From contig NZ_CP113059.1 of assembly GCF_026625705.1 (NCBI RefSeq), positions 1,116,001 through 1,180,000 on the forward strand: a stretch of 64,000 bases of DNA, given 5' to 3'. Numbering within the stretch: position 1 is the stretch's first letter; each line of letters begins with the position of its first letter. Made by a program: the position numbers and the translations under genes. Below are positions 36,441 through 44,848 of the stretch, in pieces. Source of the stretch: Pedobacter sp. SL55. Its GTDB lineage: Bacteria > Bacteroidota > Bacteroidia > Sphingobacteriales > Sphingobacteriaceae. The notes under the pieces were generated by a model. That model searched no databases and was not told the DNA's origin. It worked only from the letters and a program-made list of their open reading frames with translations.

Positions 36441-38294
36441 TTACTTTGTTTTTCCTGTAAAGTCTATCTCCGTTTTAAATGGATCTAGAAAATGATCTAG
36501 CACATGCGCCACCATTCTTCTTGATAACTGGCTTTCTGCTGTTAATCCATTAAATTTTTGTTGTTTCAAGAAATCGAGAATTTGACTTATGCTTACTTCT
36601 TTTTGACCAATAGCTTTGATAGCTCCAGCCATAAAGCTTGCGTTAACTAAATTTCCAGAAGGATGTAATTCGGCAAATGCTGGATAAAAAGACTTCAATC
36701 CATTGACTAAATCCCATTCACTAACCTGTAGTTCTGGATAGAACCAAGTTTGATTTGCCCATTTGTACGATAAACCTGTACCTTTTAAGATGCCTGTAGC
36801 TCCAATTTTTTGGATGGTTTTGAAAGAAGCATCGTTTGGTTTAACATCGATGAAAGGCATTAAGTAGGCGTTGCTTTCTAGCAAAGCATTTTGTACCGAT
36901 CTAATGTTGATTTCTGACGGATCGGTATTGCTTAGCACCGCGGTTGCCGCTAAAGCACCTGCTGCTTGGCCAATTCCTAAAACCACTGGCTGTAACCTGC
37001 TGGCACCAGCCACAATGTTGGTTACGCTCACACTTTTCTCCGCAACAATTAAACCTTCGGTGTTTTTTGGTACCAATGCTCCCAAAGGGATGTTATAAGA
37101 TGGCACTTTAATTTTTACGAAATCAATTTGTGGTGCATCTGGGTTTTTAAGGTGGTGATGATCTATCGTATAATCTCCAACCGCAATACCAGTTCTGTAA
37201 AGCGCCGTTTTTTGTGTGTAAGGAGAAGTTACATCGTTTAAAGTCAAAGTTACTTTTCCATCTAATCGACGAGATTCCCTATGGTAGGCAATCATCGGTA
37301 AATGATCTGCCGTTGGAAATTCATCATCGGCTATGCCTAAGTTTTTAAAGCCAAGTTTAGTTTGTAAATGATAGATAAAACGCAAGCTGTGCAATTTTGC
37401 TTTTTCCAAGGCAGCTTTGCGGTCTGCATCGCTCATCTCAATAATGTTCATGTAGATGTCGTTACCGCATTTTGGCCAGTTGATCATGTATTTCCCGTTG
37501 GGCAATTTGCCATAGGTAATCATTTGGCTGCAATCTATTTTAGGTGTATTATCATGCGAAGCAGGATCTTGAACATCGCAGCAGCAATCGAACTCACTTG
37601 GATCATATCCTACGGGTTTTTTGATGGTTTTATTGGCTTTAGCGCCGAAATCCTTCAACACCACTACATAGGTTAAATCTTGGATGATGTTGTTGGCTTT
37701 CTCTGGTGCAAAGCTTTCTCCAGTATCATAACGGCTATCCATACCCACACGATAAGGAACTTTCAATTTGCCCATTACATCGCCTAGCTCGGTAGCGTCA
37801 ATTACAATTTTAGCTTCTACATTTTGTTTTTTGCCTTTATTGCTAATTTCTGCTTTCCAAGTTTTGCCATCTTTAATAATGTTGCTCAACGAACTTTTGT
37901 ACCAAACGGTAAGATTTGGGTTTTGAGCCATTGTTTTCAGCGTCTTGTTGCCGAAAGAAGGCTCAAAAAGTGTGTTGCTTACCCAACCTGTTTCTACCGC
38001 TTTTGGTCCGCCGTAGTAATCGTAAAGATGTTGCCTAAATTCTCCCCACAAACCCGATGGCATGTTGTGGTTGCCATCTATTGCCGATACTCCCGCCGAA
38101 GTGAGCATACCGCCCAGCCACTCGGTTTCTTCTACCACTAAAACCTTTACTCCCATTCTTGCAGATTGGATGGCAGCCGTGGTACCGCTGGCTCCGCCTC
38201 CAATAATTAATACATCTGTTTTTACTTGCGCCACCGCTTGATAGCAGGTTAGCAAAGCACTATAAAAAATAAGCTTGGTAAACTTTATACTCAT
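36441..38294 (-). CDS. secreted FAD-dependent oxidoreductase (PF12831 type)
   Basis: 617 residues with a signal peptide (IFYSALLTCYQAVAQ). The dinucleotide-binding motif IIGGGASGTTAA (31-42) is followed by a VEETEWLGGMLTSAG motif, both typical of the FAD_oxidored family. DCCCDVQD is a Cys-rich stretch near 239. The last ~130 residues (KTIQKIGATGILKGTG) are helical and SLH-like. Relatives are common first or nearby genes of PULs in Bacteroidota, sometimes mislabelled xanthan lyase. The reaction is unknown; oxidation of a sugar hydroxyl is an inference. First gene of the operon, 26 bp before SusC. Confidence 0.83.
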   Translation of the reverse strand: MSIKFTKLIFYSALLTCYQAVAQVKTDVLIIGGGASGTTAAIQSARMGVKVLVVEETEWLGGMLTSAGVSAIDGNHNMPSGLWGEFRQHLYDYYGGPKAVETGWVSNTLFEPSFGNKTLKTMAQNPNLTVWYKSSLSNIIKDGKTWKAEISNKGKKQNVEAKIVIDATELGDVMGKLKVPYRVGMDSRYDTGESFAPEKANNIIQDLTYVVVLKDFGAKANKTIKKPVGYDPSEFDCCCDVQDPASHDNTPKIDCSQMITYGKLPNGKYMINWPKCGNDIYMNIIEMSDADRKAALEKAKLHSLRFIYHLQTKLGFKNLGIADDEFPTADHLPMIAYHRESRRLDGKVTLTLNDVTSPYTQKTALYRTGIAVGDYTIDHHHLKNPDAPQIDFVKIKVPSYNIPLGALVPKNTEGLIVAEKSVSVTNIVAGASRLQPVVLGIGQAAGALAATAVLSNTDPSEINIRSVQNALLESNAYLMPFIDVKPNDASFKTIQKIGATGILKGTGLSYKWANQTWFYPELQVSEWDLVNGLKSFYPAFAELHPSGNLVNASFMAGAIKAIGQKEVSISQILDFLKQQKFNGLTAESQLSRRMVAHVLDHFLDPFKTEIDFTGKTK

Positions 38295-38436
38295 ACTTGG
38301 TTATTTTGAATTGGAAAAGAGTATTTCTCATTTCTAACTACATTAGTTGCACCGTAAATATAAATACTTTTTTAAAAATATTAATAAGTAGTCGATTATT
38401 TTTTAATTTTATTTTTTTAAGTTGATTTGTTTTCGC

Positions 38437-38454
38437 ATAAAAAAGCTCTTTTAT
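38437..38454. promoter_or_regulatory. candidate operator, 18-bp palindrome in the divergent PUL/ROK gap
   Basis: ATAAAAAAGCTCTTTTAT is palindromic except for one pair. It lies in the 214-bp gap between the divergent FAD oxidoreductase and ROK genes, 55 bp before the ROK start. It has the size and symmetry of a dimer binding site, so autoregulation and control of the PUL are plausible. Confidence 0.4.
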
Positions 38455-38478
38455 AATAGGTTACACGAGATATTATTT

Positions 38479-38486
38479 TAATTTTG
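38479..38486 (+). promoter_or_regulatory. -7 promoter element of the ROK gene
   Basis: TAATTTTG matches TAnnTTTG, 22 bp before the ATG at 38509. No properly spaced TTG was found. Confidence 0.35.
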
Positions 38487-38508
38487 ATTTTTAATATTTC
38501 TTAAGAAG

Positions 38509-39723
38509 ATGACGTTTTTCGCTGAATTAAATAATGAAAATAGCTCTGGAGTAGCTTACAAAAACCTTACGCTAAAGAAAGCGATTATCGCTTATTTTAG
38601 TAAAAACGGTAATTGTACCATTGCAGATCTATGTGCCGAACTCGGCTTAAGTACGCCTAAAATCAATAATATTTTAAGCGACCTAATTGCCGAAGGTTTG
38701 GTAAAAGATTTTGGAAAACTACAATCTAGGGGGGGCAGAAAGCCAAATATTTATGGCCTTGTAATGGAGTCTGGCTATTTTTTAGGTGTTGATGTAAAAA
38801 AATCGCATATCAATATTGGGCTAACCGATTTACAGAAAAACCTGGTGCATGTACAATCTAACATTGCCTATAGTTTAAACAATAGCGAAGAGTCTTTAAA
38901 TCAGCTTTGCGAGCTTATTAATAATTTTATAAAAGAAAGCCCAATTAAAAGAGAAAAGATATTGGGTGCTGGTTTAAATTTGTCTGGCCGCATCAATTAC
39001 GCTACTGGTTATAGTTATAGTTTTTTTCATTTTAATGAAGAACCCTTAAGTAAGGTAATAGAAAGAAATATTGGCTTACGCATATTTTTAGAAAATGACT
39101 CGAGGGCAATGGCTTTTGGAGAGTTCTCTGCTGGCGTGGTACACGAAGAAGAGAATGTGCTTTTCTTAAATATGGATTACGGCATGGGCGTAGGTATCAT
39201 GATCAACAGTCAGCTGTACTATGGTAAATCTGGTTTTGCTGGCGAGTTTGGTCACATTCCATTTTTTAATAACGAAATTATCTGTAGCTGTGGTAAAAAG
39301 GGATGTTTAGAAACAGAAGTTTCTGGTTGGGCTTTGATTAGGAAATTCAAGGAAAAGCTTGCCGAAGGATCAACATCGATCTTATCTAACATGCCTGTAA
39401 ACGAGATAAAGCTTAACGATATTATTGCTGCCGCTATTAATGACGATGTTTTGGCTATTGAATTAGTAGCAGAGGTGGGAGAAAAGTTAGGTAAAGGAAT
39501 TGCTGTGCTCATCAATATCTTTAACCCAGAGATGGTTATATTAGGTGGAAGCTTGGCCGAAACCGGAGAGTACATTCGTTTGCCTATTAAAAGTGCCCTA
39601 AACAAGTATTCGCTAAGTTTAGTAAATAACGATACCCAAGTAAAGATGTCTAAATTAGGAGAATCAGCAGGAGTAGTTGGCGCTTGTTTATTAGTAAGAA
39701 ACCGACTACTGGGCTTGGTTTAA
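38509..39723 (+). CDS. ROK family transcriptional regulator (NagC/XylR-like)
   Basis: 404 residues. An N-terminal winged helix-turn-helix (about 30-75; CTIADLCAELGLSTPKINNILSDL) is followed by a ROK sugar-binding domain. The latter carries AGLNLSGRINYATG, ENDSRAMAFGEF, GFAGEFGHIPF and the zinc site CSCGKKGCLE (about 260-269). Proteins of this build repress sugar operons and release DNA on binding an amino sugar or its phosphate. It is divergent from the 11-gene PUL and is the obvious candidate for its control. Whether it also phosphorylates sugar is unclear. Confidence 0.9.
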   Translation: MTFFAELNNENSSGVAYKNLTLKKAIIAYFSKNGNCTIADLCAELGLSTPKINNILSDLIAEGLVKDFGKLQSRGGRKPNIYGLVMESGYFLGVDVKKSHINIGLTDLQKNLVHVQSNIAYSLNNSEESLNQLCELINNFIKESPIKREKILGAGLNLSGRINYATGYSYSFFHFNEEPLSKVIERNIGLRIFLENDSRAMAFGEFSAGVVHEEENVLFLNMDYGMGVGIMINSQLYYGKSGFAGEFGHIPFFNNEIICSCGKKGCLETEVSGWALIRKFKEKLAEGSTSILSNMPVNEIKLNDIIAAAINDDVLAIELVAEVGEKLGKGIAVLINIFNPEMVILGGSLAETGEYIRLPIKSALNKYSLSLVNNDTQVKMSKLGESAGVVGACLLVRNRLLGLV

Positions 39724-40093
39724 AGCTTGTTAAGTGTGCATTCTAAGAAAATTTTATAACATCTATTCTAGCGCTGTGTGTCTAAAATAGATCCTTAATA
39801 CGCAGGCAAGTTCCTTAAAGCCAGCTGATACATTGCTAAGAGCGGATATCGGCCTCTTGGCATAGCGCCGTGGAAGCCGATAAAACGGAAGTAGTCACAT
39901 ACATCGTTTGAAGTACAAGCTGGCTGCAGAAGTGTGGTAGTCACTTTCGAGTCTTTTAAATACTTTCACACGTTTCAGCCAGCGCAGTTAAAGTTTTATC
40001 GAGTTGTAACAAGCTAGGCTAAGCAGCCTTGATTTTTGACAACTTTTTATCAAGAAAAAGTTGATTATCAAAGCCATCTCGAATACTATTTTG
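39724..40093. other. 370-bp intergenic stretch without a gene
   Basis: No coding frame is credible. A nested inverted repeat has outer arms TATCGGC (39847-39853) and GCCGATA (39876-39882) around an inner GGC/GCC. A second inverted repeat, CAACTTTTT / AAAAAGTTG (40040-40063), lies 30 bp past the GH20 stop. The second may help end GH20 transcription although no T-run follows it on that strand. The first might be a structured RNA or a degenerate repeat. Confidence 0.5.
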
Positions 40094-41941
40094 TTAAAGC
40101 TTTGCCCTTCTTTTCAGTTCTGCGACAGGAAGTTTTAATATTCTGCTTTTTTGCGTATCGCCACGGTAACTAACCGCTCTAATCGTTTTTGCTCCTTTCG
40201 GTATATGAATGCTCTCGTTTTTATATTTTGGGTAAAATTGGTCGGGATCGGTATCATCAAAAGCATAGTAAACAGCCAAGCCAGGCACCTCTGTATCTAT
40301 GGTTAATACCACATTTCCTGCTGTATCTTTTTTTGCGATAGGAATTGGATCGTAAAAATAGTTGCTGTAATTAACACCATCTAAAATTAGCAAAGGCAAT
40401 TGCGCTTCTATTTTCTTGACAAAATCTGCCCAATTTGGCTTTGATGCTTTAGACCAAAGGTTCTCTGCCAGTGTAAAACCTCGTGGCCAAGTCATAAATT
40501 GTAATTTGCGTTCGTTAGGTACTTGTTCTGTCCATAAACTACCTTGCCCGCCTAATACATTTTGTGCGTTTATTCCTTCTGGCAAGGGGTTAAATTTGTA
40601 GCTGTTGCTAAGCCTATTCACTGTAAACGGTGCATTTTCTAGATACGGGTCTCCTTGATAAAAATCTAAATAGGTTAAGAAAGCAGGTGTTAAAATTACT
40701 TTTTGTCCCGCATTAGAAGATTTTACAGCACCTTTTTCATCCTTCCAGCTCATCTGTACAATACTTGTGTCTAGTCCTTTTTCTAAAGTTTCGTACCAAC
40801 CAATTGGGGTTTTACCCTTGGCTTTAACCATTTTTGCAACACGGTTAACAAAATAGCTTTGTAGCTCGTCTACGTTTTTAAGGCCTTCGGTGGCTATGCG
40901 CTGTTGGCAAACATTGCAATTGCTCCAGTAATTTCTGGTTACTTCATCGCCACCAATGTGGATATATTTTGAAGGAAAAATTGCCGCTATTTCGGTAATA
41001 ATTTGATCTATCATCGTATAAGTAGAATCGTTACCTACACAAACCACATTGGTTCTTTTGGCATTCCACGGATCGCCAGCTAAAACCTGTTGCGGGGTTT
41101 TAGTGCAAGAAACTTCGGGATACGATGCCACAAAAGCCAAACTATGGCCTGGTAAATCTATTTCTGGAACAATGTCTACAAAACGCTGCTTAGCATAATT
41201 AACAAGCTCCTTTATATCTTCATGCGAATAAAAACCACCATAAGTTGCCGCTTCTCCAGGCTCTGGGGCAGGCATATTGCTCCAATAACCAGTTCTTGGT
41301 ACCCGCCAAGCACCAACGCTGGTTAACTTTGGCAATTGTTTAATTTCAACCCGCCAACCTTGGTTATCGGTTAAATGCAAATGCAATACATTCAGCTTAT
41401 ATTTAGCCATTTGGGCGATATATCTTTTCAGCACATCTTTGCTAAAAAAATGTCTGCTCACGTCAAGCATCAAACCTCGCCAAGCAAATTTTGGTTCATC
41501 AGCAATCCTTAATTCTTGAATATTGGGGCCTTTGCCGCTCTGTAGATTTAACCTAAGGATTTGCGTTAGTGTTTGCCAACCATAAAACCAGCCCGCAGGT
41601 TTGGCTGCCCTAATTTCTATTTTATCCTTGCGGATGTCGAGCAAATAGGCTTCATCTGCCAAATCTGTTTTTATTTTAAAAATAATCGTGTTTTTACTCG
41701 GCTCTTTTACGGTAGTAATTAGCTTCTTTTTCAGAATTTCTGAAAATTGCTCAGCAAATAGTTTAACGAGTTCCCAATCAGCTTTATCTCTTGGCAATGA
41801 AATGCTAGTTTGATCATTGATCTTAAAAAAAGAGGTGCCGTAGGTTATTTTCTCTGGTTGCGGTATTAACGGTAGCTCTTGCGATTTAGCTATGAAAACA
41901 GTACCAACAAAGCAAAATAGAACAGATAACAAAAACTTCAT
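40094..41941 (-). CDS. family GH20 beta-N-acetylhexosaminidase
   Basis: 615 residues from ATG 41941; the TTG further up at 41983 lies inside the neighbour and is rejected. Signal peptide, GH20b N-terminal domain (about 20-135), then the catalytic TIM barrel with WRGLMLDVSRHFF, HLHLTDNQGWR and the active-site Asp-Glu pair in HIGGDEV (about D332-E333). A C-terminal beta domain follows (PGLAVYYAFDDTDPD). It removes terminal GlcNAc/GalNAc from glycans in the periplasm or at the surface, by substrate-assisted catalysis. Last gene of a three-gene operon, 4 bp after the esterase. It is the main visible glycosidase beside the PUL. Confidence 0.95.
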   Translation of the reverse strand: MKFLLSVLFCFVGTVFIAKSQELPLIPQPEKITYGTSFFKINDQTSISLPRDKADWELVKLFAEQFSEILKKKLITTVKEPSKNTIIFKIKTDLADEAYLLDIRKDKIEIRAAKPAGWFYGWQTLTQILRLNLQSGKGPNIQELRIADEPKFAWRGLMLDVSRHFFSKDVLKRYIAQMAKYKLNVLHLHLTDNQGWRVEIKQLPKLTSVGAWRVPRTGYWSNMPAPEPGEAATYGGFYSHEDIKELVNYAKQRFVDIVPEIDLPGHSLAFVASYPEVSCTKTPQQVLAGDPWNAKRTNVVCVGNDSTYTMIDQIITEIAAIFPSKYIHIGGDEVTRNYWSNCNVCQQRIATEGLKNVDELQSYFVNRVAKMVKAKGKTPIGWYETLEKGLDTSIVQMSWKDEKGAVKSSNAGQKVILTPAFLTYLDFYQGDPYLENAPFTVNRLSNSYKFNPLPEGINAQNVLGGQGSLWTEQVPNERKLQFMTWPRGFTLAENLWSKASKPNWADFVKKIEAQLPLLILDGVNYSNYFYDPIPIAKKDTAGNVVLTIDTEVPGLAVYYAFDDTDPDQFYPKYKNESIHIPKGAKTIRAVSYRGDTQKSRILKLPVAELKRRAKL

Positions 41942-41945
41942 AAAG

Positions 41946-42749
41946 CTATTTTCTTTGTGAAAGATGTGATGCAAAAAATTCAAAATGTTTTAAAATAGAT
42001 TTACTCCAATAGCCACCAGTATGGCCACCAGGTTGCGCAATATAAGTGGCTTTGATTTTTAGATCATCGCACTTTTGCATAAACTGCTTACTGGTAATGT
42101 AGAGATAATCTTCAGTGCCAGTATCATAAATTAAAGCTTTATCTAATCCTTGTAGCGTTTTTAAACGGCTTACGGGAGAATAATCGTCATAAAGCTTGTT
42201 TTGCTCGCTGTAAACTCCAAGCAAGTAAGCGATGGTGGTTTTTCTAAAAGCAGAATAACGAAGGTTTAACACACCCGAGGTACTTCCCGCTCCAGCAAAC
42301 AAATCTGGATATTTGGTAATCATGTACATGGCTCCAAAACCGCCCATACTTGCGCCAGTAACGAATACATTTTTAGCATCAACTTTGTATTTCTGGTTAA
42401 TGGTTGGCATTAGCTCATCTAAAAAGAAAGCTTCGTATTGTAAGCTATCTTTATCTGGAGAATTGAGGTACCAGCTTTTCTTCAATCCATCTGGGCAAAC
42501 AATAATAAATTGATACTGGTTGGCCAATTTTTGCAAGTCGGCAAGCTTGCTCCAACTTTTGTAATTGGCATTATGGCCATGCAAAAGATAAACAACCGGA
42601 CTTTTACTTAAGCTTGTTTGCTGTGGTTTAAAAACTAAAACCGAGTCTGTTTGCTTTAGGTTTTTAGTCGAAAAAACAGTTACCGTATCTTGGGCGTACA
42701 AATGAGATACGCCCAAGATCAATATCATAAAAATGAGTTTAAACCTCAT
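41946..42749 (-). CDS. secreted alpha/beta-hydrolase (esterase D-like)
   Basis: 267 residues with a signal peptide (MRFKLIFMILILGVSHLYAQ). The fold is that of the putative-esterase family: YLLHGHNANYKSW near 54, the nucleophile elbow GASMGGFGAM near 130-139, an Asp in a DTGTEDYL context near 208, and His in QPGGHTGGYW near 240. It probably removes ester groups from carbohydrates or acts as an S-formylglutathione-hydrolase-like esterase outside the cytoplasm. Co-transcribed with the GH20 hexosaminidase. Confidence 0.85.
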   Translation of the reverse strand: MRFKLIFMILILGVSHLYAQDTVTVFSTKNLKQTDSVLVFKPQQTSLSKSPVVYLLHGHNANYKSWSKLADLQKLANQYQFIIVCPDGLKKSWYLNSPDKDSLQYEAFFLDELMPTINQKYKVDAKNVFVTGASMGGFGAMYMITKYPDLFAGAGSTSGVLNLRYSAFRKTTIAYLLGVYSEQNKLYDDYSPVSRLKTLQGLDKALIYDTGTEDYLYITSKQFMQKCDDLKIKATYIAQPGGHTGGYWSKSILKHFEFFASHLSQRK

Positions 42750-42759
42750 TGTTACGGTT

Positions 42760-43959
42760 TTAAATCAACCTAGGTACAAAAATTAATGGTGTTGGCAAAC
42801 AAGATGCGCCCGGTGGCGAGTAAGTTAATTTAATGGTTTGCTCTTCGCCATTAGCACTTGGTTTAAAAACTTGAATTAAAATCGCTTCTGGCGCTGCTTT
42901 GGTTACTAATTGATCTTTAGGCAGTTGAATAATTCCTTCGTTAAACTTCCCTCCGCTCACTTTCATAGCCGCAGCCATTCCGCTACACCATTGGTTGTCT
43001 GCAGAACGTGAGTTCCATGTAATCAAAGCCAAGCCTTTACCGTCTGTACTCTTCCATTTCAGTTCAATATCGTACATTACCCCATAGTTTCCAGCAAGTT
43101 TTGCCATTTGCCCAGTAGTGCCTTCCCTACCAATAATCCATGGATCGGTAGCACCATCAGCCACTATTAAAGCCGAAGTTCCGTTTTTGGTATCGATAGC
43201 AGTAGTGTTGTTCACATGGTAATTGCTTACACCATATAAACCTCTGCCAGCGCCACTTTTAGTTTTAGGAGGCAATACATTAGTAATTCTCTTCAGCGCA
43301 TCTTTTCCACTGGTTTTAAGGTCTGTTTGTAATACGGTAATTTCTGCCGGCTGGTCTACCAAGAACTCATAAAAACCATGAACCAGCTCATCGTATTTTA
43401 CTACATATTGTTCCAATTTTTCATCAATAGGTACTGCTTCGCCTGGTTGCACCGTTCTTATTTCTTCGCTAGGCTGAGCCGCTAAAAATGCCGCCAAGCC
43501 TTCTTTACCTAATTTAAAATAGTTGGTACTTGGCTTTTGCGTTACATATTTTAGCATCTTAATACGCATTGGAGCTTTGCCGGTATTTTTAATCATCGCA
43601 ATGATTTTTCTATCTATTTGTTTAGGCTCCTTTACGCCATTTACGTTGTATAAATAGAAACGAACCGCTCCAGGAACAACACTTTCTTTTAGAGCAATGG
43701 CTTCTGGCACACGAATGTATTCTGGATCGTCTGAGATAATGTATTGTGGCCCAGGAGTAGGATATTTATGATAAGGAATTTGAGCAGTTTTTTCGGTTAA
43801 AAAGCCATCTAGCTTTACAATAGCGCCTTGGCCAGCCTTTAACAATTCTTGATTTTGAGCTTTTGTAAGTTGTTGTGCGGATGCACTTATTCCTAAAAGA
43901 AAAGCACCCGTAAGTAAGCATGCTGTTTTGTTCAATTTCATTTGTTGATTAAGTTTCAT
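42760..43959 (-). CDS. secreted protein of unknown function in the GH20 operon
   Basis: 399 residues with a signal peptide (LLTGAFLLGISASAQQ). The mature protein is beta-rich throughout, with a middle segment of GRGLYGVSNYHVNNTTAIDTKNG-like character, and no catalytic motif is recognised. Relatives are not known to me. It starts the operon with the esterase (10-bp gap) and GH20. Two in-frame ATGs at 43959 and 43941 come from an 18-bp-spaced direct duplication. The second one gives an equally good signal peptide. Confidence 0.65.
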   Translation of the reverse strand: MKLNQQMKLNKTACLLTGAFLLGISASAQQLTKAQNQELLKAGQGAIVKLDGFLTEKTAQIPYHKYPTPGPQYIISDDPEYIRVPEAIALKESVVPGAVRFYLYNVNGVKEPKQIDRKIIAMIKNTGKAPMRIKMLKYVTQKPSTNYFKLGKEGLAAFLAAQPSEEIRTVQPGEAVPIDEKLEQYVVKYDELVHGFYEFLVDQPAEITVLQTDLKTSGKDALKRITNVLPPKTKSGAGRGLYGVSNYHVNNTTAIDTKNGTSALIVADGATDPWIIGREGTTGQMAKLAGNYGVMYDIELKWKSTDGKGLALITWNSRSADNQWCSGMAAAMKVSGGKFNEGIIQLPKDQLVTKAAPEAILIQVFKPSANGEEQTIKLTYSPPGASCLPTPLIFVPRLI

Positions 43960-43969
43960 TTGTTGATTA
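43936..43969. repeat. short direct duplication over a start codon
   Basis: TTTCATTTGTTGATTA occurs at 43936-43951 and again at 43954-43969. The 18-bp step is a whole number of codons, so it duplicates the start region in frame (MKLNQQMKLN). Confidence 0.8.
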
Positions 43970-44150
43970 CATTATTTTCTTAGACAGATGTTCCTCATCT
44001 TATCAATCATCTTACAAACTGGCTAATGAAGACTACTAATGTTAGGGTTAAGTTGTTGAGGAAGTGAAGATAGTTTAAATATTTATTAATTAAAAAAATT
44101 TAATAACTAAATATTAATTAAATAAAATTATCACAAATTAAAGTTCAAAC

Positions 44151-44179
44151 AAAAATAAAGCCCTGAGTTACCTCAGAGC
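44151..44179 (-). terminator. terminator of the DUF4920 gene
   Basis: On the minus strand GCTCTGAG pairs with CTCAGGGC (44160-44179; one G-T wobble, 4-nt loop), then TTTATTTTT. It lies 40 bp past the stop codon. Confidence 0.75.
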
Positions 44180-44218
44180 TTTTCAATCAATCAATATTAA
44201 AAAGGAGAACCTTTCTAA

Positions 44219-44682
44219 TTATTTTACAATTACGGCGCCTTTCGCTTCAAAAACGATTTCTTTTTTAGGCTTAGTAATTTTCGCTATTTCTTCGTCAGAT
44301 TTTTTTGCGTCTCTAGCGTAGTGCTGTAAATCTTCAACAGACGTTTCTTTTCTTTCTGCAAAACCATCAATTACAACTTTGGTTCCCGGAGCCATATCTT
44401 TAGGCATAAAAAAGCCGTAGTCTTTAAATTTCACGAACATGGTTTCTGTATCAGAAATTTTTACGTTCATGAAACACCCTTTTTCTTGCAAACGTTTACT
44501 ACCTCGCCTACTACTTTCATATCGGCTTTGGCTTCTTTACCTAACTTGCTGTTTACTTCTGTAGCCGGGATGATATTTCCTTCTGTAACACCTTCGCCAA
44601 AAGATTGTCCTTGTACCTTGTCTTGGGCAAAACCTAAAGTGGCCAAAGCGCAAAAAGTTAAACTTAAAATTAATTTTTTCAT
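44219..44682 (-). pseudogene. DUF4920 secreted protein, frameshifted by one missing base
   Basis: The first frame encodes a signal peptide (LILSLTFCALATLGFAQ) and KVVGEVVNVCKKK, then derails at the junction of three C and five T on the plus strand (44477-44484) and stops. The next frame continues GCFMNVKISDTETMFVKFKDYGFFMP and runs to the stop at 44219. Adding one base gives a 154-residue DUF4920 protein. Its CKKKGCF motif, split by the indel, is the family's conserved cysteine pair. Periplasmic, function unknown. A -7 promoter box and a terminator flank it, so it is a single-gene unit. Confidence 0.82.
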
Positions 44683-44756
44683 TGGAATATAATTTTGGTT
44701 TTTAAAAAGACCTTTGTTAACGCAGGCCTATTTTCTATTTAGTTAAGATTAAGGTA

Positions 44757-44764
44757 CAAAGATA
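44757..44764 (-). promoter_or_regulatory. -7 promoter element of the DUF4920 gene
   Basis: Minus-strand TATCTTTG matches TAnnTTTG, 75 bp before the ATG. No TTG at the right spacing was seen. Confidence 0.4.
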
Positions 44765-44848
44765 TTTAAAACCTTTTAAATAAGGTAAGTTAGAAGTCAA
44801 TTTTAGGTTGTGAGGTAATATCCCAACATTAAAAATAACTGAAAAATA

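Noticed and set aside
23363..38294. Sialic acid (nan) operon
   Set aside because: An epimerase, MFS, SusCD and SGNH esterases would fit, but no sialidase or N-acetylneuraminate lyase is present, so the call was kept at the broader amino-sugar level.
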